From: Chloroflexi bacterium UBA4730
GTDB lineage: Bacteria > Chloroflexota > Limnocylindria > P2-11E
DNA length: 35,402 bases
Direction of reading: 5' to 3'
NCBI GenBank assembly: GCA_002404155.1
Contig: DHJC01000054.1
Coordinates: forward strand, 1-35,402
Position numbers and translations under genes: made by a program. The notes beneath the pieces are model-generated. The model saw only the letters and a list, made by a program, of their open reading frames with translations, did no database searches and was not told the origin of the DNA. Of the stretch, positions 8,365 to 16,017 are shown in pieces (the stretch's first letter is position 1; each line of letters starts with the position of its first letter).

Positions 8365-9259
8365 GCAGCCGCGCATCGGCTTCGTCGGCCTCGGGATCAT
8401 GGGCCAGCCGATGGCCCGGAACGCCCTGAAGGCCGGCTTCCCGATCACCGTGACGAACCGGACGCTCACGAAGGCTGACGCGCTGGCGACCGCTGGGGCC
8501 GCAGTGGTGAAGACGCCGCGTGAGGTCGCGCAGCGCTCGGACATCGTCGTGACGATGGTGACGAGCTCGCCTGAGGTCGAGACGGTCACCTTCGGTCCAG
8601 ATGGCATCGCCGATGGTGCGCACGACCGGCTGCTGGTCATCGACATGAGCAGCATCTCGCCGGTGGCGACCCGCGCGTTCGCCGAGCGCGCTGCGGAGAA
8701 GGGGTTCAAGACGCTCGACGCGCCCGTCTCGGGCGGCGAGATCGGCGCGATCGAGGCCCGCCTCTCGATCATGGTCGGCGGCGATGAGGCTGACGTCGAG
8801 CGGGCGCGCCCGCTGCTCGAGGCACTGGGCAAGACGATCGTCCATATCGGCGGCCATGGCGCGGGTCAAGCCTGCAAGCTCGCGAATCAGATCGCCGTGG
8901 CGATCAACAACCTGGGCGTGTCCGAGGCGCTCGTCTTCGCCGCGGCGATGGGCATCGACCTCGAGCGGACGCGGCAGGTGATCGCCGGCGGCGCGGGCAG
9001 CTCGTGGGCAATGCAGAACTACGCGCCGAAGATGCTCGCCGGTGACTTCAAGCCGGGCTTCATGGTCGATCACCAGCAGAAGGACCTGCGGAACGTCCTG
9101 GACGCGGCCTTCTCCGCGCACATCTCGCTGCCCGGCACCTCGCTCGCACACGCGTTGTACAACGCGCTGCAGCGCGACGGCGGCGGACGCGAGGGGAACC
9201 TTGCGATCATCAAGGTCATCGAAGCGCTATCCGGCGTCGAGGCGCGCATCCGATCCTGA
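8348..9259 (+). CDS. NAD(P)-dependent beta-hydroxyacid dehydrogenase (3-hydroxyisobutyrate dehydrogenase family)
   Basis: A 303-residue oxidoreductase of the 3-hydroxyisobutyrate/tartronate-semialdehyde family. The N-terminal Rossmann motif is GFVGLGIMGQPMARN. The substrate motif DAPVSGGEIGA and the catalytic Lys in GHGAGQACKLANQ are in place, and the C-terminal helical domain has GFMVDHQQKDLRN. The precise substrate cannot be read from sequence, and relatives act on 3-hydroxyisobutyrate, glyoxylate/succinic semialdehyde or tartronate semialdehyde. The GTG start at 8348 lies inside the end of the previous gene. Length is normal for the family. Confidence 0.9.
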   Translation: MTGPTKQPRIGFVGLGIMGQPMARNALKAGFPITVTNRTLTKADALATAGAAVVKTPREVAQRSDIVVTMVTSSPEVETVTFGPDGIADGAHDRLLVIDMSSISPVATRAFAERAAEKGFKTLDAPVSGGEIGAIEARLSIMVGGDEADVERARPLLEALGKTIVHIGGHGAGQACKLANQIAVAINNLGVSEALVFAAAMGIDLERTRQVIAGGAGSSWAMQNYAPKMLAGDFKPGFMVDHQQKDLRNVLDAAFSAHISLPGTSLAHALYNALQRDGGGREGNLAIIKVIEALSGVEARIRS

Positions 9260-9324
9260 GCTTCGACGAGTCCCTGAGCCGCCTCGCCCCGCTCTCCGAC
9301 GCTGAGCTCCAGCGGGAGTGGACC

Positions 9325-10017
9325 TTGCGCGGCACGCGGATGGATCTCGGGTACGCGCTGTATCACGCGCTCGAGCAGGAGCAGCGTGCCGTCATCGACG
9401 CGCCACCCGCGCCGACCGAGGTGGCGCAGATCCTGTCACTCGCGCAGAGCGCGTTCGGCGAGCTCCGGGGTCTGCTGGCCGGCCTCCCTGACGCGCTGCT
9501 CGATCGGGCACCGGCGCCGGGAGACTGGTCGCTGCGCGAGACGCTCGCGCACGCCATCGAGGTCGAGCGCTCGTATCGCGAGCAGTGTCTGTACTCCGCC
9601 GGCCGATCCACGGCCGAGCCGGTGAAGATGCCGGAGGAGCGGCGGCCGAAGCCCGATCCGTCGCACACCGCAGGTGGCACCGCGGCGATCATCGAGCGAT
9701 TCGCCGAACAGCGGGTCGCGACCGACGCGAAGCTCGCGGCGCTGGACGAGACCGCGCTCGCGCGGCCGACGTTCTGGGGCGGGGCGGAGGTGGACGTGCG
9801 GCACCGGCTGCACCGCTTCGCATCGCACATCGCGGAACACACCAATCAGTGCGAGAAGGCCGTCCGCGCGCTCGGTGCGTTCGGCGGTGACGCTCGGTCG
9901 ATCGCGAAGCGGATCGGCGCGATGCGTGGACTGCACGAGCGCCGCACGGAGGCCGTGCGACTGCGTGCGCTCGATGCCGAGCTCGCGGAGAAGGCCCGGA
10001 CCGCGACCGGCGGCTGA
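9325..10017 (+). CDS. DinB-like (metal-binding four-helix) protein
   Basis: A 230-residue mostly helical protein resembling the DinB/YfiT-like superfamily. Three histidines typical of its metal site are visible: one in RETLAHAIEVE and two in RFASHIAEHTNQ. The PGDWSLRETLAHAIEVERS block matches the family core. Relatives act as thiol-dependent transferases or remain uncharacterised. The TTG start at 9325 has a GGGAG site (9314-9318) six bases upstream. The same frame stays open and protein-like back to a CTG at 9256 that overlaps the stop codon of the dehydrogenase gene, so the true N-terminus may be 23 residues longer. Confidence 0.75.
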   Translation: MRGTRMDLGYALYHALEQEQRAVIDAPPAPTEVAQILSLAQSAFGELRGLLAGLPDALLDRAPAPGDWSLRETLAHAIEVERSYREQCLYSAGRSTAEPVKMPEERRPKPDPSHTAGGTAAIIERFAEQRVATDAKLAALDETALARPTFWGGAEVDVRHRLHRFASHIAEHTNQCEKAVRALGAFGGDARSIAKRIGAMRGLHERRTEAVRLRALDAELAEKARTATGG

Positions 10018-10023
10018 GCGCTG

Positions 10024-10108
10024 TGCCCGAGGTGGGACTCGAACCCACACGAGGTTTCCCTCATCGGCTCCTAGGGCCGACGTGTCTACCGAACTTCACC
10101 ACTCGGGC
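10024..10108 (-). tRNA. tRNA-Leu (anticodon TAG)
   Basis: The minus strand folds into a full class II tRNA. The acceptor GCCCGAG pairs with CTCGGGC, the anticodon stem is TCGGC/GCCGA with loop CCTAGGA (anticodon TAG), the long variable arm is TGAGGGAAACCTCG, and the T-arm is GTGGGTTCGAGTCCCAC. The CCA end is not encoded. It lies seven bases downstream of a decayed endonuclease gene on the same strand. Confidence 0.95.
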
Positions 10109-10114
10109 CCGACG

Positions 10115-11005
10115 TCACGATGTTAACGAGCGAGACCGGAGCAGATGCTCATGCCGGCTTGGGTCGTCGTCCCATATCGCGCGTTTCCGGAGCAAACAGG
10201 ATGCCTCGCGGTCTGCATACACCCAGGCAAGAAGCTGGATCGAGTCGTGCTTGCCAAACACCAACTTGTGGCTCGGATGGCGCCCCGACGTCACTCGTGT
10301 TCCGACCCATCCTCGCAGACCAAGCTCCGAGCGGCCCTCGCATGAAGCCAGTCGATGTGATCGCGGCTCGCCGATACGAACTGCGCTCGAAACCATTTGT
10401 AGCAGTAGTCCGACCGACGGGATGTGTCCGCTCGCCAGACCTTGTCGATGGTGCTGCCGTCGCGGTCAAGAAGGCCACGGACGACGTGCGCGAGGAGGGC
10501 TTCTGGCACCTGGATCGCCCCTAACGTCAGGCTCTTCCGCGGAGTCAAGCCCGCGCCTTCGAGCCACCGAGAGAGGACGGCATCCTTGACCTGGAACCGA
10601 TAGACCTCCCGACCCAGCCTCGTTCGATCGATGCGGAATTTCGGCTCGCGACCGAGACAGCCCAGCAGCGTTCCGACGAGTCGCGCATCTTGGCTAACGA
10701 ACGCGATCGCGCGCCCTCTCGGTGAGGCAGCCGTCGGTCGCAATGAGGCCTACTGCGTACGCCATCGCGGCCGTCCATTCGTACGAGGTCGGCCGGCCGG
10801 ATACGGCGGGCCACGTGCATAGCTCCAGGGGCGTCCGACGCTGGTACGTCAGACCGACGTGTGCGGCGGCCGCGGGCGCTATCCGCTGATCAGACGCTGC
10901 CGTCTTGCCGCGAGCCCAGCCTGTGCCGCCGCCGGCCACCTCCCCGACGATGCACAGATCGCTGGTGTCGTGTCTATCGGACCCGCTCACTCTGACCATC
11001 GTCAC
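10115..11005 (-). pseudogene. LAGLIDADG-type homing endonuclease gene, decayed by frameshifts
   Basis: Three minus-strand frames join into one endonuclease-like protein. The first (up to about 10700) gives WARGKTAASDQRIA and the first motif, AYAVGLIATDGCLTE. The second (about 10710-10335) gives FVSQDARLVGTLLGCLG and the second motif, HVVRGLLDRDGSTI. The third (about 10330-10115) gives RHPSHKLVFGKHDSIQLL and a YADREASCLLRKR end. At least two single-base shifts, near 10700 and near 10330, separate them. The HTH-like start and the two dodecapeptide motifs point to a free-standing LAGLIDADG endonuclease. The remnant ends seven bases from the tRNA-Leu 5' end, so it probably lies where the tRNA promoter would be. 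The 5' limit is uncertain. Confidence 0.72.
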
Positions 11006-11289
11006 GCACCGTTCCGCGGAGGTGCGGCTGCTGCGGTGAGACGGTCGGCGTCGCGGTCATCGATCGCGGGTTCCGATACCGAGCACCGGCTGGGCAACCG
11101 TCACCTCTGTGAATACCCGTCCCAGGCCGGGCCATCCATTGAAGGAGGCCCGTGCCGGCGTCGCCGTCGCCCGGATTGTCTCTCGGGTCCCGAACAGACA
11201 AGCGCCGCGGCGCGGCGTACCCTGCCACGAGGGCTCGTCATGACGGGTTCGTCATGAGGGGGGAGGCGGATGGTTTGAGCGGAGATCCG

Positions 11290-11559
11290 ATGAAGCTCGT
11301 GAAGTTCGTGTGCGTGGCGAAGGCCCATGCCGATGGTCGCAGCGACTCGGCGCTCACGATCCACGAAGGCGCCTGGGCCTTTTGCGCCCGCGGTGGGGAC
11401 GGCACGGGTCACGACTGGAGACCCAGCGATGGCCTGCCCCTCCTTGAGGCGATGCGGTTCACGCCGCGCCAGCAGGCGTCCGACCCGGCGAAAAGCGCGC
11501 CGACATCGCCGAAGGCTCCGGCGCCCCCGGCAGCCAAGGGCAAGGCGAGGACGCGCTGA
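11290..11559 (+). CDS. Small GHDW-motif protein of unknown function
   Basis: An 89-residue protein opening MKLVKFVCVAKAHADG, with a central WAFCARGGDGTGHDWRPSDG and a Pro/Ala/Lys-rich tail. I do not know the family. It resembles the small protein at 20975, which has AYCPAGAAEGHDWRATGG. Both share a strand, a Cys, a Gly-rich turn and GHDW. The ATG at 11290 has a CGGAG site five bases before it. A TTG at 11275 behind GGGGGAGG is an alternative start. The receiver gene follows with its frame overlapping the stop codon. Confidence 0.55.
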   Translation: MKLVKFVCVAKAHADGRSDSALTIHEGAWAFCARGGDGTGHDWRPSDGLPLLEAMRFTPRQQASDPAKSAPTSPKAPAPPAAKGKARTR

Positions 11560-12017
11560 AGCAATTCCGCGGATCCGGCGACAGCGATCGCGCCGCGCGC
11601 CCACGGGTCCTGGTGATCGACGACGACGAAGCGCTTTGCGACACGATCCGCGAGGCGCTTCGTGAGGACTACGCGGTCGCGTCCGCCCCGCACGGGGCCG
11701 CCGCCCTCGACCTGGTGAAGATCCACGAGCCCGCGCTCATCCTCTTGGATCTGCGGATGCCGATCATGGACGGCTGGTCCTTCGTGCAGCAGTACCGCCG
11801 GGCCGCCGCGGTGCCCGCCGCGATCGTCGTGATGAGCGCTGCCGGAGACCTCGCGAGCATCGCGCGGCAGCTCGGCGCGGATGGACACCTCAAGAAGCCG
11901 TTCGATCTCGAGGGTCTGTACGGGCTCGTCGCCTCGCAGCTCGATGGGCATCCGCCGACCGGACCGCGCAACGATCGACCCCGCCCTGACCGGCCGTCCT
12001 CCGCGCCGTTGAACTGA
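11556..12017 (+). CDS. Single-domain response regulator (receiver)
   Basis: This CheY-like receiver has acidic pocket VLVIDDDEA, phospho-acceptor Asp in ALILLDLRMP, Ser in VVMSAAG and Lys in LKKPFDLEG. A Pro/Arg-rich tail follows. The frame is open back to 11448 but contains no ATG, GTG or TTG before a GTG at 11613, and that GTG lies inside the first beta strand. I therefore placed the start at a CTG (11556) that overlaps the stop of the preceding gene and has GAGGA four bases upstream. The gene has no output domain. It probably serves the neighbouring signalling proteins, although the MBL and HD-GYP genes run on the other strand. Confidence 0.75.
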   Translation: MKQFRGSGDSDRAARPRVLVIDDDEALCDTIREALREDYAVASAPHGAAALDLVKIHEPALILLDLRMPIMDGWSFVQQYRRAAAVPAAIVVMSAAGDLASIARQLGADGHLKKPFDLEGLYGLVASQLDGHPPTGPRNDRPRPDRPSSAPLN

Positions 12018-12073
12018 GGCCGCGCGGAACTGCCGAAGCCTTGGGCATCAGCGAGCTCGCAGACGGCGACCGC

Positions 12074-12895
12074 CTAGATCGTGATCTCCATGCCCTCGCG
12101 GGCCACGATCACCTCGAGGCCGCCACCGTTCGTGTCGGCCGTCGCCTGCGCTTCGACGCCGATGCGATCGAGCGCGTCATCGCTCCGATCAGGGTCGTGG
12201 TGGTACAGGATCAGCCGTTTCGCATGCGCCCGCGCCGCGACGTCGAGCGCCGTCGCGACGGTCGAGTGGCCCCACCCGGGCTTGAAGTCGGTGTCGAGGA
12301 ACTGGCCGTCGTGGATCAGCGTGTCCACGTTCTTCGCGAGGTCGACGACGGGGTTCGGCTCTCCGCTGAACGGGTCTTCGGTGTCGGTCGCGTAGACGAT
12401 CGATCTCCCATCCGCCTCGATGCGATATGCGAGCGCCGGCGCCGGATGGAAGATCTTCGCTGCGGTCACCTGATAGGGACCGACCGTCCGCTTCGAGCCG
12501 CTCGCGACCTCATGCACCTCGAGCTGCACCGGCAAGCCGTCCAGGTCCACCGGGAAGAACGGATCGTCCATCCCCAGACCGAGCAGCTCCCTGAGCGGGC
12601 GATGCTGCGTCGGACCGTACAGACGCAGCGTGCTCTTCGGGTCGAACGCCGGACGGAAGAACGGGATGCCCTGGATGTGATCCCAGTGCAGGTGCGAGAG
12701 GAAGAGATCGACGGTGAGCGGCGACGTGCCGTTCAGCGTGAGGCCGAGCTCTCGGAGCCCGGTCCCAGCATCGAGGATGAGCAGGTGATCGCTCGCGTCA
12801 CGCACCTCAACACACGCGGTGTTGCCGCCGTACCGCACCGTGCGGTGACCGGGCGTCGGGATCGAGCCGCGCGTCCCCCAGAAGCGGATCTTCAC
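12074..12895 (-). CDS. Metallo-beta-lactamase-fold hydrolase
   Basis: A 273-residue MBL-fold enzyme, similar along its length to the N-terminal domain of the MBL-receiver fusion at 1403. It opens VKIRFWGTRGS and has the metal motif SHLHWDH, a later His in KIFHPAP, Asp in YATDTED and His in LYHHDPD. It lacks the receiver domain. The family includes phosphodiesterases and nucleases that may act on small signalling molecules, but the substrate is not known. The GTG start overlaps the stop of the HD-GYP gene by four bases (GTGA), so the enzyme is produced together with a putative cyclic-di-GMP phosphodiesterase. Confidence 0.85.
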   Translation of the reverse strand: MKIRFWGTRGSIPTPGHRTVRYGGNTACVEVRDASDHLLILDAGTGLRELGLTLNGTSPLTVDLFLSHLHWDHIQGIPFFRPAFDPKSTLRLYGPTQHRPLRELLGLGMDDPFFPVDLDGLPVQLEVHEVASGSKRTVGPYQVTAAKIFHPAPALAYRIEADGRSIVYATDTEDPFSGEPNPVVDLAKNVDTLIHDGQFLDTDFKPGWGHSTVATALDVAARAHAKRLILYHHDPDRSDDALDRIGVEAQATADTNGGGLEVIVAREGMEITI

Positions 12896-14208
12896 CTGCT
12901 CGCCGCCGGTGCGGCGGCCGCGTCTATCGTCTGGTCGCGCTCGGAGAGGCCGCTCGCGGCCTCGGCGAGACTGCCCATCCCCGCGTCGCCAGGCTTCGGC
13001 CACGTGGGTCTCAGCTCGTCGATGGTCCGCTCGAGCTCCGGAAGCGCGCGGTGCACCGCGGCCATCACCCTGGGATCGAGATGCGCGCCGGCCATGCCAT
13101 CCATGATCTCGATCGTCTTCTCGAGCGAGTACGCCGGCTTGTAATAGCGCGGCGCGGTCAGTGCGTCGAAGACATCCGCGGCCGCGACGATGCGCGCCCC
13201 AAGCAGGATCGCGTCCCCGCTCAGGCCCTTCGGATACCCCTTGCCGTCCATGCGCTCGTGGTGCTGCGCCGCGATCTCGGGGACCTCACGCATGTCGGGC
13301 GGGAAGACGAGGTAGCTGAGGAACTCCGCGGTCTTCTCGGCGTGGGCCTTCATATACGCGAACTCCGCGTCGTCCAGCTTGCCTGGCTTCTGCAGAAAAC
13401 GGTCGCGGACGGCGATCTTGCCGTAGTCGTGGAGCAGGGCTCCGGCCTGCAGCCGCTCGAGATCCTCATCCGAGAGCTCAAGCTCCGTACCGATGACCGC
13501 CGCGTAGCGGGTGACGCGCTTGCTGTGCCCGGCCGTCTGCTGATCGCGCGCGTCGACCGTCGTTGCGAGCGTCTCGATGAGCGAGAGCCACAAGCGCTTC
13601 TGGGCGTTCACGAGCTGCGCATTCTCGACGGCCACCGCCGCCGACGAGGCGAGCGAACCGAGGGTCACCTCGTCCTCCACGGTGAACTCGCCGTCCTTCT
13701 TGTTGATCGCTTGGAACACGCCGATGACAGCGCCGTCGTGCCCGGTCATCGCCAGTGTGAGCAGGTTGCGCGTGTGGAACCCGGTGCGCCTGTCGCTCTC
13801 CGAATTGAAGCGGGGATCGACGTACGCGTCGGGGATGCTGATGGTCTCGCCGGTCTGCGCCACGGTCCCGGCGATGCCCACGCCGAGCGGGAAGCGGATC
13901 TCGCCGACGCCCGTGCCAATCGCCACCCGTGACCAGAACTCCTGCCGCTCCTGGTCGACGATGTAGATCGTCGCGCGCTCGGCACCGACCATCGACACCG
14001 TCGAGTCCGCGATGAGCCGCAGCAGTGCATCGAGGTCGGTCACGGTCATGAGCCGGCGGGTGACGTCGAGCAGCGTGTCGAGATCACGACGACCGGCGCC
14101 GCGGCGGCGCTCGGCGGCGCGGCGGTCCTCGCTCTCGAAGCCTCGATGGTCCATGCGCTCCGCGCTCCGGCGTTCAGAGATGCGGCGGTCGAACGGCTGC
14201 CGGCTCAC
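12892..14208 (-). CDS. GAF domain / HD-GYP phosphodiesterase
   Basis: This 438-residue cytoplasmic signalling protein begins with an Arg-rich charged stretch (about 1-45). A GAF domain follows (about 50-210), with GVGIAGTVAQTGETISIPDA. The HD-GYP domain has the HD pair in LLHDYGKIAV and the GYP signature in HHERMDGKGYPKGL. Known HD-GYP enzymes hydrolyse cyclic di-GMP or related dinucleotides, and all visible metal ligands appear to be kept. The GTG start overlaps the stop of the upstream GAF gene by four bases, and its own stop overlaps the MBL start. The three genes are one translationally coupled unit. Confidence 0.9.
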   Translation of the reverse strand: MSRQPFDRRISERRSAERMDHRGFESEDRRAAERRRGAGRRDLDTLLDVTRRLMTVTDLDALLRLIADSTVSMVGAERATIYIVDQERQEFWSRVAIGTGVGEIRFPLGVGIAGTVAQTGETISIPDAYVDPRFNSESDRRTGFHTRNLLTLAMTGHDGAVIGVFQAINKKDGEFTVEDEVTLGSLASSAAVAVENAQLVNAQKRLWLSLIETLATTVDARDQQTAGHSKRVTRYAAVIGTELELSDEDLERLQAGALLHDYGKIAVRDRFLQKPGKLDDAEFAYMKAHAEKTAEFLSYLVFPPDMREVPEIAAQHHERMDGKGYPKGLSGDAILLGARIVAAADVFDALTAPRYYKPAYSLEKTIEIMDGMAGAHLDPRVMAAVHRALPELERTIDELRPTWPKPGDAGMGSLAEAASGLSERDQTIDAAAAPAASR

Positions 14209-14705
14209 AAGGCCTGCTCCTGCGGGATCTGCGCGAGCACCGGGCCCACACTCTCGGCGATCCGCTCGAGCAGCATCTGGTCGCGCCGTTCGAACGGGCC
14301 GCTCCGCTTGTTCAGCACCTGGAGCACGCCGATCACGGCCCGCCCGGTCGTATCCGTCACCGGGACGACGAGCATGTTGAGGGTGCGGTAGCCGCTGCGC
14401 AGGTCGACGTTGCGATCGAAGCGCGGGTCCGCGTACGCGTCTGGCACGTTGATCGTCTCGCCGGTCAGGGCGGCTTGGCCCGCGATGCCGGCACCGAGCG
14501 GCAGGCGGATCTCGATGGCGGTCCGCGCGGCGACACGCGACCAGAGCTCCTTCTTCGCCCGATCGACGAAGTACACCGTGCAGCGTTCGGCGTCGGTCGC
14601 GTGGGCGCAAAGGTCGATGAGCCCGCGCAGGTACGCTTCCCGATCGCGCTGGACCGCAAGGTGGCTCAGCTTCATGAGCACGAACGCCACCTTGTCGTCG
14701 ATCAC
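14205..14705 (-). CDS. Stand-alone GAF domain protein
   Basis: A 166-residue protein that is essentially one GAF domain. Conserved blocks include CTVYFVDRAKKELWSRVA, GAGIAGQAALTGETINVPDA and VIGVLQVLNKRSGPF. It closely resembles the GAF domain of the HD-GYP protein encoded next, which suggests local duplication. GAF domains bind small ligands or mediate dimerisation, and the ligand here is unknown. It starts at a GTG (14705) just downstream of a 12-bp palindrome. An ATG at 14675 is an alternative. It is the first gene of the GAF, HD-GYP, MBL unit. Confidence 0.85.
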   Translation of the reverse strand: MIDDKVAFVLMKLSHLAVQRDREAYLRGLIDLCAHATDAERCTVYFVDRAKKELWSRVAARTAIEIRLPLGAGIAGQAALTGETINVPDAYADPRFDRNVDLRSGYRTLNMLVVPVTDTTGRAVIGVLQVLNKRSGPFERRDQMLLERIAESVGPVLAQIPQEQAL

Positions 14706-14714
14706 GAGCCGTGC

Positions 14715-14726
14715 ACCACTAGTGGT
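14715..14726. promoter_or_regulatory. Perfect 12-bp palindrome upstream of the GAF operon
   Basis: ACCACTAGTGGT is fully self-complementary and lies nine bases before the GTG start of the GAF gene. It contains TAGTGGT, which could overlap a -10 region. A dimeric repressor site is plausible but not recognised. Confidence 0.35.
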
Positions 14727-14877
14727 AGCCCGCGACGGCGGCGGCCGTGATGGGCCGTTCCGGAGCGGGCGCGGGGTTCGGACTCTCGATCGGGCCGATG
14801 CTGTTCACCTGGTAGCAGCGCACCGCCTCCCCCTTCGCCCGCACGCCTCGGCCGGAGGCCCTCGGGACGCAATCATG

Positions 14878-16017
14878 CTAGCGGCTGGCAGCCCTGCGGA
14901 GCACGTCACGAAGGACCGCGATCGAACGTCCGTAATCGGCCAGCGACAGGCGCTCGATGGGCGTGTGGTCGTAGCGCGCGTCGCCCGGCCCGTACGCGAC
15001 CATCGGGCAGCGCCACGCCGGGAGCAGCACGTTCATGTCGCTCGTACCGCTCTTCTCCTTGAACGTGGTCTGACCGCCGACGGCACTGATCGCGCGCGCG
15101 AACGCCGTCGCGACGGGGGTCGTGCGCGCGGTGCGTGCTGGTTCTTCCGACGCGATGCGCTCGACCGTGGCTTCGGCGTCGCCGTCGTGATCGTCGGCGA
15201 TGTCCCGCGCAGCTGCCTCCAGCTCGGCGGTCCCGATGCCCGGAGGGATGCGGTAGCCGACCCGCAGCTCCGCGCGCTCGGTCAGCCCATCCCCGGCCGC
15301 CGCATGCATGCCTTCGAGCCGGCAGTCGAGCCGCGCGACGGCCCGCGCCTCCGCGGTGCGCGCGACCGCGGCGTCCTTGATCCGCGTCCAGAGGGCAAGC
15401 GCCTCTTCGGACACCGTCGGTCCCGGCGAGGCGCCGTGCCGGGCCTCGCGCACCAGCGTCACGCCGAGGACGAGCCGGCCCTTGTACCCGACGGTCACGC
15501 TATCCCAGCCCGACGGCTCCCCGATGACGCACCAATCCGGCGCGGGCAGTGTCGCGCGAAAGCGGGCACCCCTGCTCGTCGGCGATTCTTCCTCAACCGC
15601 GCCCACGACCGTAACTTTCAGACCGTCGATCCGCTGCGTCGCTGCGGCGACAAATGCGGCGAGCGGGCCTTTGGCGTCGACAGCGCCGCGGCCGACGAGC
15701 TCGCCGTCCTCCACCCGTACCGGGATCTCGCCCGGGACGGTGTCGATATGGCCGAGGAGGACGACGTGGACCGGCCCGTCGCCGATCTCGCCGACGGCGT
15801 TCCCCGCGTCATCGATCGACGCCGTGAATCCGCGCTCGCGCATCCGCGCGACGAGCCACTCGACCGCGTCGTGCTCCTGCCGCGACACCGAGGGGATCGC
15901 GACGAGCCCACCGACCAGGGCCACGTCTCGGTCAAGCAGCTCGACCTCCGGTCTCGCTGCGTCCTCAGGGCTGGTGGTTCTCGCGCGGCCCGGGGAACCC
16001 GGACCTCGCTCCTTCAC
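14878..16017 (-). CDS. lysK: LysK, [LysW]-lysine/[LysW]-ornithine hydrolase
   Basis: LysK is an M20-family zinc carboxypeptidase that cuts the finished amino acid from the C-terminal glutamate of LysW, the last step of the pathway. The product is 379 residues. Metal-site segments are VVLLGHIDTVPG, GRGAVDAKGP and the glutamates in VGAVEEESPTS. The C-terminal GTSDMNVLLPAW and GPGDARYDHTPIE segments are typical of this group. It is the last gene of the lysWXYZJK operon. Its GTG start overlaps the lysJ stop by four bases. Whether it releases lysine, ornithine or both cannot be told from sequence. Confidence 0.9.
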   Translation of the reverse strand: MKERGPGSPGRARTTSPEDAARPEVELLDRDVALVGGLVAIPSVSRQEHDAVEWLVARMRERGFTASIDDAGNAVGEIGDGPVHVVLLGHIDTVPGEIPVRVEDGELVGRGAVDAKGPLAAFVAAATQRIDGLKVTVVGAVEEESPTSRGARFRATLPAPDWCVIGEPSGWDSVTVGYKGRLVLGVTLVREARHGASPGPTVSEEALALWTRIKDAAVARTAEARAVARLDCRLEGMHAAAGDGLTERAELRVGYRIPPGIGTAELEAAARDIADDHDGDAEATVERIASEEPARTARTTPVATAFARAISAVGGQTTFKEKSGTSDMNVLLPAWRCPMVAYGPGDARYDHTPIERLSLADYGRSIAVLRDVLRRAASR

